Source of the DNA: an uncultured Clostridia bacterium
GTDB lineage: Bacteria; Bacillota; Clostridia; TANB77; CAG-508
Length of the DNA stretch: 37,435 nucleotides
NCBI GenBank assembly: GCA_944390535.1
Contig: CALXQV010000012.1
Location: 1 to 37,435 of the forward strand
Direction of reading: 5' to 3'
The translations under genes and the position numbers were made by a program. Of this stretch, positions 23,729-32,036 are shown piece after piece (within the stretch, counting starts at the first letter, position 1; each line of letters starts with the position of its first letter). The notes under the pieces are model-generated. The model saw only the letters and a list, made by a program, of their open reading frames with translations. It ran no database searches and was not told where the DNA came from.

Positions 23729-24878
23729 TTATATAATAATTAAAGGAAGTTCCATTTCTTCTGGTGACAAACCACAATGTGTAGACTTCTTTTCTGGCTT
23801 TTCTTTGCTTATGTAAGTACCTAATTTAAAACTTGCTCCTCTTATAGATATAGAAACATAATTTCCAATAAAATCATCTATCTTTTTATGCTTAATTCCA
23901 AATCCTAAAAAATTGTTTTCTAAAAATGCTTCTCTAGTAAATAACAAAAAGTCTTTTCCAAATCTTTTTTTAAATAGTTGTTCAAATTCTTCTTTCCTTT
24001 CTTCTTTAACCCAAAAGGCAGTCGCTCTGCTTTCTAAAGTAGGTGGCAGTATCAAACAGTTTTGAAGTTCTTCTATGTGTAAGATATCATATACTTTTTC
24101 AATATTTTTATGTCCATGGTCTGCTGAAATTATCAATAAAGTATTTGTATCTGCTAACTTATAATACAACTCTTCTATCTTTTTTTCAGTTTCTAAAAGA
24201 AATTTTTTTACTTCTTTTGATTGACAACCATATTGGTGCAACAGACTGTCTGGATTATCATGATATGCTAAGATGAAATTTTTATCTGTATTTTTACAGA
24301 TTGCTTCTATAGAATCACATAAAATTTCAACGGTATTTGCATTTATATTTCGTTTACTTTTTGACATACAATAAGAAGGACTAATTTCATAGGCTTTAAC
24401 ATCTCTTGTAGCTTTTTCAATTTGTTCACATATAGGTTCATAGTTGATTAAATCTTGTACACTTATTTCACTGTCTTTATAGTAATCTCCTGTATAAGAA
24501 TCACGGTTTGGTAAAACATCTATACTACGTCCATATTCTTTAAAGTATTGAGACCAACCTATCCACCCGTGTTTCAATAGGCGGTTTTCCAGAGTAATAT
24601 GTAGTCATTGCAGCAGTAGTGGTAGATGGATAAACTGAAGTTATTTTTCTGTTTTGAAAATGTTTAAAAAATCCTCTAGGAGAATGGATATTTAATATGT
24701 TCTCTCCCATACCATCTAAGATAATGAGTACTACATTTTGATATTTTTTATCTAATCTTTTTTCCAATACATCAATTCCCTTATATTTGGTTTCAATAGC
24801 ATAATAATGTAATATAGAGTTAATTAAATTTAAAATACTATTTTCATAATCTGGAAAAACAATCTTCTTCTCTTCCAT
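23729..24878 (-). pseudogene. Alkaline-phosphatase-superfamily phosphodiesterase, one-base frameshift
   Basis: Joined, the frames give about 382 residues of a type I phosphodiesterase/nucleotide pyrophosphatase-like enzyme. The N-terminal frame has metal-binding VVLIILDGMGENIL and the nucleophile region SVYPSTTTAAM. It should continue SGKPPIETGWIGWSQYFKEY. Instead one extra C before GGGTGG (24565-24570) shifts the frame, and the natural continuation runs in the next frame with YHDNPDSLLHQYG, LIISADHGHKN and HCGLSPEEMELPL, the remaining metal ligands. No other damage is seen, so a sequence error or a very recent mutation is likely. The start has AAGGTGAT upstream. Confidence 0.85.
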
Positions 24879-24942
24879 TTAAAAATCACCTTTTCTATAT
24901 TCTTTCAAAAAAATTTTATCATAACGTTTGTCATATTACAAC

Positions 24943-24972
24943 AAAAAAGTACAATAAATTATTGTACCTTTT
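24943..24972 (-). terminator. Terminator after the VanY-like carboxypeptidase gene
   Basis: Stem GTACAA / TTGTAC extended by A-T pairs, 7-nt loop; on the minus strand it ends in a run of T (TTTTTT), 12 bp past the stop codon. Confidence 0.8.
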
Positions 24973-24983
24973 ATCTCTAACAA

Positions 24984-25805
24984 TTAAATAAGTTCTTCTT
25001 GATATTCCTCTATTTCAAATTGTCCCAAATATTCTATATATTCTTCTAAGCACATGTCTTGCTCTTTCATATACGTTGCATTTTCTATTCCTACATATCG
25101 ATAATGCCATGGTTCATAGTTTATCATGGTAATTTCTTTTTTATCTGTTGGATATCGCAAAACAAATCCATATTTATATGAATTTTCTATTAACCATTTT
25201 TGTTCTTGTGTTTTTTCCTGTTCTTCATCTAATATTTGATAATTTTTAGAAACAATATCAACTGCAAGTCCTGTTTCATGTTCTCCTGTTCCTGGTATTG
25301 CTACCCAATAGGAAGCCAGTTCTTTCGCTTCTTCTAAACCATATCCTTGTCTTTTATATTCATCGACTTTATTATTATATAACCTTCGCTGTTTTTCATT
25401 TGTTCGATAGCTTGAACAAATAATAGGAGATAAGCCTTCTTTTCTAGCATCAGATAACATTTGATTTAAGGCTTCTGCTATTCTTTTATCTACCATATGT
25501 GTACTTTCTATTTCTTGTAATTCAATTGAATATGTTTCTGGGATATTATGCTTTTTATTTACTAACAATAATTCCCAATCAGATGTATTGCTATTAACAT
25601 CTTTATCTCTTTTATTTTCTTCCCATTTTGTCTCATTATATAATTCTTCTACATCTACACTTACTTCTAATGATGCTTGTACATCTTTTTTGTATGTAAT
25701 ATATTTATATGTAATAGTTAATATCAACACAATACATATGAGCAATATAATAGAAATATTAGTATGTATCATATTTTTAATTGCATTTTGTTTTACTGTT
25801 TTCAT
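24984..25805 (-). CDS. D-alanyl-D-alanine carboxypeptidase, VanY/M15B family
   Basis: Trims the terminal D-Ala from peptidoglycan stem peptides. The 273-residue protein has an N-terminal membrane anchor (about 17-36) and an extracytoplasmic M15B zinc peptidase domain. Signature elements are ICSSYRTNEKQRRLY, GTGEHETGLAVDIVS (zinc His and Asp) and INYEPWHYRYVG (catalytic Glu and third zinc His). GAGGA precedes the ATG. No vanS/R or ligase genes lie nearby, so this is ordinary wall maturation rather than a vancomycin resistance operon. Confidence 0.92.
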   Translation of the reverse strand: MKTVKQNAIKNMIHTNISIILLICIVLILTITYKYITYKKDVQASLEVSVDVEELYNETKWEENKRDKDVNSNTSDWELLLVNKKHNIPETYSIELQEIESTHMVDKRIAEALNQMLSDARKEGLSPIICSSYRTNEKQRRLYNNKVDEYKRQGYGLEEAKELASYWVAIPGTGEHETGLAVDIVSKNYQILDEEQEKTQEQKWLIENSYKYGFVLRYPTDKKEITMINYEPWHYRYVGIENATYMKEQDMCLEEYIEYLGQFEIEEYQEELI

Positions 25806-25980
25806 AAAAATCCTCTTTACTTTTAACTTCAGTATTGTTTCTTTCTAGCTATATTTTAACATGTCTTTATAGAAAATAGCAATACCAGTATCTTCCATTG
25901 TTATATCTATTTATAATTTACCAATATAAATAAAAAGGTTACAGTAAAAACAAAATAATTTCTATTATTTTAATAAAATA

Positions 25981-26014
25981 AATATGTACCTTATATTAAT
26001 ATAAAGTACATATT
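25981..26014 (-). terminator. Hairpin after the prepilin-like gene
   Basis: Stem AATATGTAC / GTACATATT enclosing a further AT palindrome (TTATATTAATATAA), about 50 bp past the stop codon. The T tract is interrupted. Confidence 0.45.
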
Positions 26015-26066
26015 ACTTATTCCTTAATCATAATTCGTACATTTTTAAGAATTATATCTCTTAATT

Positions 26067-27938
26067 TTACAACCCAAACCTTTTTTTGTCTATTTGATAA
26101 TTCTTTTGTATCTCCTCTTCTGTTAAACAACGATTATATATTCGAGCCGAATAAACTTCTATATTGCTTCTTGCATTATCGCCTACAATTTCCTCCACTG
26201 TTCCATTTGGATTAGTTCCTATTGCAAATATAGTTGAGCTCTCTGGCGGTTTCATATATCCAAATGATTTTACATTTTTAAATACATTATTATTTTCTCT
26301 AAAATATATTTGACTTCTATCATATCCTGTTGACAGAGAATATATTTGCCCTACTTTTACAGTTTCATTTGAACCAACACCTAGATAATTACCTTTTGTA
26401 TCTACCATCTGTGCTCCATGTTTTGTCCATGATATATGAAGAGAGATTCCTCCTTTTTGAATATTTCCTAAATAATAATATGACTTTGTCGTTTGCATAC
26501 TTAATGGCTTTGTAACAATCTCAATTGTCATATAATTGCTATGCATGTAGGATGACTTTACCCAATCATTTATTCCATCTAATACAAGTGCATTTTCCTT
26601 CCATCCACTTGCTTGTGTCATATTAAAATTGATTAAGCTTGCGTATCTTCCATTGCCTGATAAGTCAGACCATGCTACTACATTGTTATCATGTCTTCCT
26701 AAGGTATTGTATTCACCATCATATAAACAAAGTAATCCATCTTCTACATAGCCTAATGTATTTTTATCAGGAAATTTTTCTATATCAAATGCTTTTTTAT
26801 CGACTTTATAGTTGTGTTTTATTTCTTCTTCTGTTAAACAGCGATTATATATTCGAACCGAATAGACTTCCATATGAATTCTCGCATCACCACTTACAAT
26901 TTCCTCTCTCGTTCCATTTGGATTGGTTCCTATTACAAATACAGTTGAACTTTCTGGTTTCGTCATTTCTGTTCCTACTTCGGCTTTGTAAAAATTATCG
27001 TTTTCATTAAAATACATTAGATTGCCATCATATCCCATTGACATTGAGTAAATTTGTCCTGTTTTAACAGTTTCAGATGAGTTTAATGGTATATAAGAAC
27101 CTTTAATATTTACTTGCGAACCATTTCTATTTGATAGGTTATAGAGAGACATACCTCCCAGTTGATGGTTTGTTAAATAATATTGTGCTTTATTTGGATT
27201 CACATCTAATGGTTTTGCTACAATTTCAATGGTCATATTTTCATAATCCAAGTATGACATTTTTACCCAATCATTAACCCCATCTAACATTAATGAATTT
27301 TCGGTCCACCCACTTGTTTGTGTGAAATTAAAGTTCATCAAAGTACCATTATTTTGATTTTCTGGATTTTCCTCTGAAATGGGTGCTAAATTTTTCCATA
27401 CAGTTGTCTGATTGCTATGTCCATTTCCTGTATTGTTTTCTCCATCATATAAAACAATTAAACCATCTTGTACATATTCTCCTGGATCCTCATCTTCTGA
27501 AATTTCATCTATTTTTCCTATCAAATCTATTTTCAAGTTTTCATAAATTTTGAATTGATATCCATCCACATTTGCAATGGCATATTTTAGCTCTTCCTCC
27601 GTACTTGTATAAATTTCTACTTTTCCCTCTTTTTGCTCTATACTTATTCCATCTTCATGAATTTCATTTAATTCTTCTAAATACAAATTTCTTCCTTCTT
27701 CAGTTAGTTTTACAGTGTTTAAGGCTGCTAATGCTAAGCTTAGTTTTTCCCTTGCACTTTCTTGAGAATATTTATCTTTACTTTCTTCTGCCTTCTGAAT
27801 CATTCCATTTTCTTCTGTCAAAGCTGCAATTGTAACCCCTGCTAAAATTAGCAACACAATAATTGTAATAATTAATGCTATTAAAGTAATACCTGTGTTT
27901 TTTTTATTTTTTTGTAGTTTTGTTCTCTTTATGTTCAT
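26067..27938 (-). CDS. Prepilin-like surface protein with two LamG-like domains
   Basis: A 623-residue protein. A class III signal peptide (KKNTG16, then ITLIALIITIIVLLILAG) is the prepilin N terminus recognised by a type IV prepilin peptidase. The Glu normally at mature position 5 is Ala. A helical stretch (about 40-100) and a short domain precede two related halves. Each starts with DGL..LYDGE.N (about 156 and 397), contains W..N.L.LDG.NDWVK/S, and ends with a NRCLTEEEI repeat. This is the concanavalin A/LamG-like glycan-binding fold. No pilus assembly genes are nearby. GGAG precedes the ATG. Expression may be phase variable (27994-28206). Confidence 0.8.
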   Translation of the reverse strand: MNIKRTKLQKNKKNTGITLIALIITIIVLLILAGVTIAALTEENGMIQKAEESKDKYSQESAREKLSLALAALNTVKLTEEGRNLYLEELNEIHEDGISIEQKEGKVEIYTSTEEELKYAIANVDGYQFKIYENLKIDLIGKIDEISEDEDPGEYVQDGLIVLYDGENNTGNGHSNQTTVWKNLAPISEENPENQNNGTLMNFNFTQTSGWTENSLMLDGVNDWVKMSYLDYENMTIEIVAKPLDVNPNKAQYYLTNHQLGGMSLYNLSNRNGSQVNIKGSYIPLNSSETVKTGQIYSMSMGYDGNLMYFNENDNFYKAEVGTEMTKPESSTVFVIGTNPNGTREEIVSGDARIHMEVYSVRIYNRCLTEEEIKHNYKVDKKAFDIEKFPDKNTLGYVEDGLLCLYDGEYNTLGRHDNNVVAWSDLSGNGRYASLINFNMTQASGWKENALVLDGINDWVKSSYMHSNYMTIEIVTKPLSMQTTKSYYYLGNIQKGGISLHISWTKHGAQMVDTKGNYLGVGSNETVKVGQIYSLSTGYDRSQIYFRENNNVFKNVKSFGYMKPPESSTIFAIGTNPNGTVEEIVGDNARSNIEVYSARIYNRCLTEEEIQKNYQIDKKRFGL

Positions 27939-27993
27939 ATTTTAGTTCTCCTTTCTTTTGTGTTTATTAAATTAATATACTAACAGAATTTTA

Positions 27994-28017
27994 CTTAGAT
28001 TTTAATACTCTAAGAAT
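27994..28017. repeat. 24-bp inverted repeat, left arm of a possible promoter switch
   Basis: Perfect reverse complement of 28183-28206, with 165 bp between. Each arm itself carries the short dyad CTTAGA-N9-TCTAAG, the form of a tyrosine-recombinase core site. The arm is 56 bp upstream of the prepilin-like gene start. Confidence 0.9.
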
Positions 28018-28033
28018 ATTTTTTTATGTCTCA

Positions 28034-28062
28034 ATTTTAGCAATAAAATATAATAATGTCAA
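28034..28062 (-). promoter_or_regulatory. Promoter for the prepilin-like gene, inside the inverted repeats
   Basis: Minus-strand TTGACA (28062-28057), 17-bp spacer, TAAAAT (28039-28034): near-consensus sigma-A and aimed at the prepilin-like gene. Inverting the enclosed segment would turn it away. The rest of the enclosed segment is AT-rich and has another small hairpin (28099-28125). Confidence 0.65.
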
Positions 28063-28182
28063 TGAAAAATCAGATAAAAAGTCGAAAAAAATCCAAGGAA
28101 AAGTTTTTGATTTTTAAACTTTTTTATATCAAAGAAAAAGAGACAAAGGCTTGAGATATCAATAGTTTTAAAGGACAATACA

Positions 28183-28206
28183 ATTCTTAGAGTATTAAAA
28201 TCTAAG
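28183..28206. repeat. 24-bp inverted repeat, right arm of a possible promoter switch
   Basis: Perfect reverse complement of 27994-28017. Here the dyad is longer: ATTCTTAGA-N9-TCTAAGAAT (28183-28209). In the 388-bp gene-free gap at 27939-28326 the only structures I see are this pair, the promoter, the small hairpin at 28099-28125 and the hairpin at 28253. Confidence 0.9.
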
Positions 28207-28252
28207 AATATTCTAAAAAAATTAAATAAAAAAGATATAGAATTTTAAAGTA

Positions 28253-28291
28253 AACCCTCTTTATTAAATAAAAAATTTAATAAGGAGGGTT
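28253..28291 (-). terminator. Long hairpin after the LD-carboxypeptidase gene
   Basis: A 17-bp stem with one G-T pair (AACCCTCTTTATTAAAT / ATTTAATAAGGAGGGTT), 5-nt loop, 36 bp past the stop codon. T-rich on both sides, so it may act in both directions. Confidence 0.65.
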
Positions 28292-28326
28292 CATTTTTAT
28301 GTCAAAATATTCAACTTCTCCCTACT

Positions 28327-29328
28327 TTATTTTTGATTTCTAATTTGTATTTTTGCTTTTCCATCGTTAGTTTCTAGTATTGCATATCCCCCAATAGGAA
28401 ATGTGCAAATTGGTGTTGTATGTCCAAAATCTACATTTGCTATAACAGGTATATTCTCTAATTCTGCTTTATTTTGTATTAATTTTATCCATTTTTCATT
28501 TGTCATTTCACAGTTTTTTTCTGCTCTTCCAATTACAATTCCTTTTACAGTTTTTAATGTATGTAGTAAGGATTGTAAATTTCTATCAAATTCCATTAGA
28601 AAAGCATTTCCTGACATGCCATCATCTTCTAAGAATAGAATTTTATTTTCTACATCTGGCATATATTCTGTCCCTTGTAATAGGTTCAATGTGCATAAGT
28701 TACCACCAACAATTTCTCCTTCTGCTTTTCCTTCATTTATGACTAAATATCCTTTATTCTCAATAAATTCTCTATTTTCTTGGTCAATAAACCATGCATC
28801 ATTACTCCACTCTTTAGATGATAGTACTTCAATTTCTTCATTTTTTTCTATGAACATTTTTCTAAAATATTCTAAAGTATATTCAAATCCTTTTTTCATA
28901 CCAAAGCTTGAATAATGTGGTCCATAATAGGTTACTAATCCTGTTTTAGCATAAATAGAATCTAATAAAGCAGTTATATCTGAAAAACCACATAAAATTT
29001 TAGGGTTTTCTTTTATCACATCATAGTCTATATATTGTAATAATTGATTAGAATTATATCCGCCAATTACAGTTAATATGGCTTTTACATTTTTATCCTT
29101 AAATGCTTCTTCTAAATCTTTTACTCTATCTTCTATTTTGGCACAATTATAGTTATCATCAAAAGAATCCATAACATGTTCAGCAAATGTAACCTTAAAT
29201 CCTTCCTCTTCTAAACGTTTTGTTGCAAGTTCTATGCAATCCTTTCCTAAGATTTTCATACTTCTAGAAGGTGCAATTACTCGAATTTCATCACCTTTTT
29301 TTAATTTTTCTGGTATGATTGTTTCCAT
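28327..29328 (-). CDS. LD-carboxypeptidase / MccF-like S66 peptidase
   Basis: A 333-residue cytoplasmic serine peptidase of family S66. LD-carboxypeptidases cut the L,D bond before the terminal D-Ala of murein tetrapeptides during recycling; the MccF branch also cleaves microcin C-type peptide-nucleotides. Visible blocks: RVIAPSRSMKIL near the start, IGGYNSNQLLQYIDYDVI, the nucleophile region LCGFSDITALLDSIY, YYGPHYSSFG, a C-terminal block with GGNLCTLNLLQGTEY, and FLEDDGMSGNAFL. The late FGHTTPICTFPIGG supplies the catalytic His. GGAGG precedes the ATG. Which branch it belongs to cannot be settled by eye. Confidence 0.85.
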   Translation of the reverse strand: METIIPEKLKKGDEIRVIAPSRSMKILGKDCIELATKRLEEEGFKVTFAEHVMDSFDDNYNCAKIEDRVKDLEEAFKDKNVKAILTVIGGYNSNQLLQYIDYDVIKENPKILCGFSDITALLDSIYAKTGLVTYYGPHYSSFGMKKGFEYTLEYFRKMFIEKNEEIEVLSSKEWSNDAWFIDQENREFIENKGYLVINEGKAEGEIVGGNLCTLNLLQGTEYMPDVENKILFLEDDGMSGNAFLMEFDRNLQSLLHTLKTVKGIVIGRAEKNCEMTNEKWIKLIQNKAELENIPVIANVDFGHTTPICTFPIGGYAILETNDGKAKIQIRNQK

Positions 29329-29514
29329 ACAAATTCCTCCTTTATATATTTTCTAGTTGCAGTAATAAATTCCAATCTGTTATGGTTTGATTTTTGAACC
29401 TATTTTCTTCCTCATAATGATTATAATATGTTTTTCATATTTTATCTACATTTTCTATAAATATTTCCCCTTTTTATTTTTATATATATAAACCTTGCTA
29501 AAGAAATCTTTGTA

Positions 29515-30903
29515 TTAAGACTCTTCTTGTAACGAATCTGCTATTTTTTCATTATCCGAATAAGTACATATGTCTTTTCTTCTATAAATTGACAACACTA
29601 ATGCTAAACATAGTATATTCGTAATAAATCCTGTTCCGCCATAAGAGACAAATGGTAATTCAAACCCTGCTTCAATCCATAAATTCAAGTTCATTAAAAC
29701 ATTAAACACACTTTGTAAAATAAATAAGCAAGCTATGCCTATAATCATCATTTTTCCGTAAATATCTTTTATCTTGATAGAATTTATAATTAGTTTTATT
29801 GAAATGAATATAATTGTTAGAAGTAACAGACCTGTTACTACCCATCCATAATGTGCCAAAATAGAGATAAAAGCATATTCTGTTCCTTCATCAAATAGTT
29901 CCAGTGCATTACTCATATCCTCTGCTTCACCAAATATATTTGCAGAATCTATGATTAATTTCCTATTTATTCCTAGCCACCCGCCTCCTGCTGGATCAGT
30001 TTCAGGATGAAATGATATCATAATTCTTTCTATGAAATAAGGGGTTCCTATATAGATGACCATACATATCATACTTAGAACAAAGACAACTCCATATAAT
30101 TTTAGAAGATTAGTTACTTTTTTATTGCTATCTTTTAATATTTTAACAGTTGCAACTATCAAATAAGCTACTCCCAGTACAAAAGCAGAAGTCGATGATG
30201 GTATTAATACTAATAAAAACAAAGAAAATATGCTCAAAACGATAGTTTTTACCAACTCTTTATCTATTTTGATTGTTTCTATATTCAAGATATGAATTTC
30301 TATTTTATGTTTTCCAATATTTTGAAGAAATCCTATAAAAGCAATTAAAAATAAAGGCATAGATACTGTGCTAACAGAAACTGTAAATAGATTTCCAATA
30401 CTTAAATAAGAAACACCATTTATTTGATAATTGCTAAATTGTACTGTATAAATAATACATACAGAAGCAACTATATAAATACAATTGGAATATTTAATTA
30501 TTTTAGAATAGTCCATAAAATAAATGGCTAATCCTAATATACTTCCTATGATAAAATATATAATTGTTTTTACAAAAAATGCCCCTTCCTGTTCTAAAAA
30601 TACATGTGATTTTGTTTTAATCCCTACTACTAAAAAAGTGAAACATAATAGAATTAGAAGTAATATCAGCAATTTATAGTCTAGTTTTGGCCTATGGATT
30701 TTATTTAAGGTTTTTCCTAGAATTTCTGCATCTCCCATATTAGAAATTGCTTTATCTAAAGCCATCTCTTCACTTTCTCCTCTATGAATATATTCCTCTT
30801 TTGCTTCTTCTATATGATTTTCTAATTCTTTACTGATTTCTTTTCGAATTGGTTTATATTTAATTTGACTACATACACTTTCTAAAAAGTCTTTAATTGG
30901 CAA
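29515..30903 (-). CDS. SEDS protein (FtsW/RodA/SpoVE-like) with N-terminal prefix domain
   Basis: A 462-residue polytopic protein. The first about 75 residues form a soluble helical 'permease prefix' domain (YKPIRKEISKELENHIEEAK ... MALDKAISNMGD) normally found on ABC permeases. The rest is a SEDS module of ten or so membrane segments. SEDS proteins polymerise lipid II glycan strands. The motif usually HTDFIF, with the catalytic Asp, reads GTEYAFISIL here, a conservative Asp-to-Glu change. The closing ELPFVSYGGTGFITNILCLA is typical. I favour TTG at 30903 over GTG at 30912 because GGGGG then has a 7-nt spacing. It overlaps the padR gene by 11 bp, so the pair is coupled. Confidence 0.8.
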   Translation of the reverse strand: MPIKDFLESVCSQIKYKPIRKEISKELENHIEEAKEEYIHRGESEEMALDKAISNMGDAEILGKTLNKIHRPKLDYKLLILLLILLCFTFLVVGIKTKSHVFLEQEGAFFVKTIIYFIIGSILGLAIYFMDYSKIIKYSNCIYIVASVCIIYTVQFSNYQINGVSYLSIGNLFTVSVSTVSMPLFLIAFIGFLQNIGKHKIEIHILNIETIKIDKELVKTIVLSIFSLFLLVLIPSSTSAFVLGVAYLIVATVKILKDSNKKVTNLLKLYGVVFVLSMICMVIYIGTPYFIERIMISFHPETDPAGGGWLGINRKLIIDSANIFGEAEDMSNALELFDEGTEYAFISILAHYGWVVTGLLLLTIIFISIKLIINSIKIKDIYGKMMIIGIACLFILQSVFNVLMNLNLWIEAGFELPFVSYGGTGFITNILCLALVLSIYRRKDICTYSDNEKIADSLQEES

Positions 30904-31231
30904 ATGAAACACCCCCTAATACTTTATTTACACCATCACTAAAAATTTTCCATTCAATCTCTTTTTCTCTCAATACATCTTTTCCCTTTTTGGTAATGGA
31001 ATAATATTTTCTTTTTTTACTGTAAGATTCATCCCAATAAGATGTAATATATCTCTTTTCCTCTAACGTATGTAATATAGGATATAATGTACCTTCTTTT
31101 AATTCAAATACATCTTCAGATGTCTCTTTTAATTTTTTAATCATTTGATAACCATACATATCTTCCTTTTTTAATAAATTCAAAATTAACATGGTTGTAC
31201 TTCCTTTTAATAATTCTTTATCTATTTTCAT
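30893..31231 (-). CDS. PadR-family transcriptional regulator
   Basis: A 112-residue winged-helix repressor. The N-terminal domain (LLKGSTTMLILNLLKKEDMY, GYQMIKKLKETS, FELKEGTLYPILHTLEEKRY) is the PadR signature, and the C terminus has the dimerisation helix. GGAGGTGAATAT precedes the ATG. A promoter with a dyad of PadR-box type lies upstream, so the gene probably represses itself and the coupled SEDS gene. Such PadR/prefix-domain pairs usually respond to cell-envelope signals; that role is inference here. Confidence 0.9.
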   Translation of the reverse strand: MKIDKELLKGSTTMLILNLLKKEDMYGYQMIKKLKETSEDVFELKEGTLYPILHTLEEKRYITSYWDESYSKKRKYYSITKKGKDVLREKEIEWKIFSDGVNKVLGGVSFAN

Positions 31232-31244
31232 ATATTCACCTCCT

Positions 31245-31302
31245 TATACCTAGACTTACTATGTATTTTATACATTGTATATCTAGGTATAAAAATTGTC
31301 AA
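31245..31302 (-). promoter_or_regulatory. padR promoter and nested operator
   Basis: Minus-strand TTGACA (31302-31297), 17-bp spacer, TACAAT (31279-31274). A 10-bp inverted repeat TATACCTAGA / TCTAGGTATA (31245-31254, 31282-31291) covers the spacer and start region. Its centre has ATGTAT-TTT-ATACAT (31261-31275), matching the ATGT...ACAT core of PadR boxes. Autoregulation is likely. Confidence 0.7.
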
Positions 31303-31305
31303 TAG

Positions 31306-31333
31306 AAAAAGAGAAAATAATTTTTCTCTTTTT
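31306..31333 (-). terminator. Terminator after the hexapeptide acetyltransferase gene
   Basis: A/T-rich stem AAAAAGAGAAAA / TTTTTCTCTTTTT with a 3-nt loop, immediately upstream of the padR promoter. It insulates padR from read-through. Confidence 0.65.
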
Positions 31334-31345
31334 GACATTTAAACT

Positions 31346-31900
31346 TTATACATTTTTAACTACCTTACATGGATTTCCATGTGCTACTGTATTAGAAGGA
31401 ATATCTTTTGTAACAACACTTCCCGCTCCTATGGTAACATTATCTCCTATTGTTATTCCTGGCAATACCACAACATTTCCACCAATCCATACATTATTTC
31501 CTATTTTAATAGGTTTACCAAACTCAAATCCCTGATTTCTCAAATTCACATCTAATGGATGCCCTGCCGTATAAAATCCGCAATTCGGCCCAATAAATAC
31601 ATTGTCTCCAAATTCTACTTTTGCTACATCTAATATCACACAATTATGATTTGTATAAAAATTTTCTCCTACATGTGTGTTATATCCATAATCACAGTAA
31701 AAATTAGATTCAACTTGTAAATTTTCCCCTGTACTTCCTAATATTTTCTTTATAGCTTTTTTTCTTTCTTCTAATTTATCGGGAGAAATATGGTTATACG
31801 CATAACATAATTGTTTACATTTTCTCATTTCTAATGGGAGTTCTTCACTATTTGTTAAATTATACAGTTCCCCCTTATCTCTTTTTTCTTTTTCTGTCAT
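31346..31900 (-). CDS. Sugar O-acetyltransferase, maltose/galactoside acetyltransferase type
   Basis: A 184-residue trimeric left-handed beta-helix (hexapeptide) enzyme using acetyl-CoA. The N-terminal segment (KRDKGELYNLTNSEELPLEM) and the LKKIL-like cap helix match Maa/LacA. The hexapeptide repeats start around ESNFYCDYGYNTHVGENFY, and the active-site loop has VFIGPNCGFYTAGHPLD with the catalytic His. The C terminus (IGAGSVVTKDIPSNTVAHGN) completes the cofactor site. I chose the ATG at 31900, with AAAGGAG about 9 nt away, over one six codons upstream. The acceptor sugar is unknown. Confidence 0.9.
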   Translation of the reverse strand: MTEKEKRDKGELYNLTNSEELPLEMRKCKQLCYAYNHISPDKLEERKKAIKKILGSTGENLQVESNFYCDYGYNTHVGENFYTNHNCVILDVAKVEFGDNVFIGPNCGFYTAGHPLDVNLRNQGFEFGKPIKIGNNVWIGGNVVVLPGITIGDNVTIGAGSVVTKDIPSNTVAHGNPCKVVKNV

Positions 31901-31980
31901 GGTTTTCGCTCCTTTCATTATCTAGTTTTATTATAAACAATCATATCAAAATTATCATGTATATGCAATCATTTCAAAAA

Positions 31981-32022
31981 AACCAATCAAATGTTACTTT
32001 CCAAAGTATCGTTTGATTGGTT
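31981..32022 (-). terminator. Terminator after the membrane-anchored helical protein gene
   Basis: Stem AACCAATCAAA / TTTGATTGGTT with an inner TACTTT / AAAGTA continuation; on the minus strand it ends in TTTTTTT, 14 bp past the stop codon. Confidence 0.85.
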
Positions 32023-32036
32023 TCTTCTTGTCTTAC

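Noticed and set aside
24984..25805. Vancomycin resistance (vanY as part of a van cluster)
   Set aside because: No ligase, dehydrogenase or two-component genes nearby; VanY-type carboxypeptidases are common housekeeping enzymes.
28304..28348. Fourteen-codon plus-strand ORF (MSKYSTSPYFIFDF) after a GGAGG-like site
   Set aside because: The GGAGG belongs to the arm of the long hairpin at 28253-28291 and the ORF overlaps the 3' end of the LD-carboxypeptidase gene on the other strand. No independent support.
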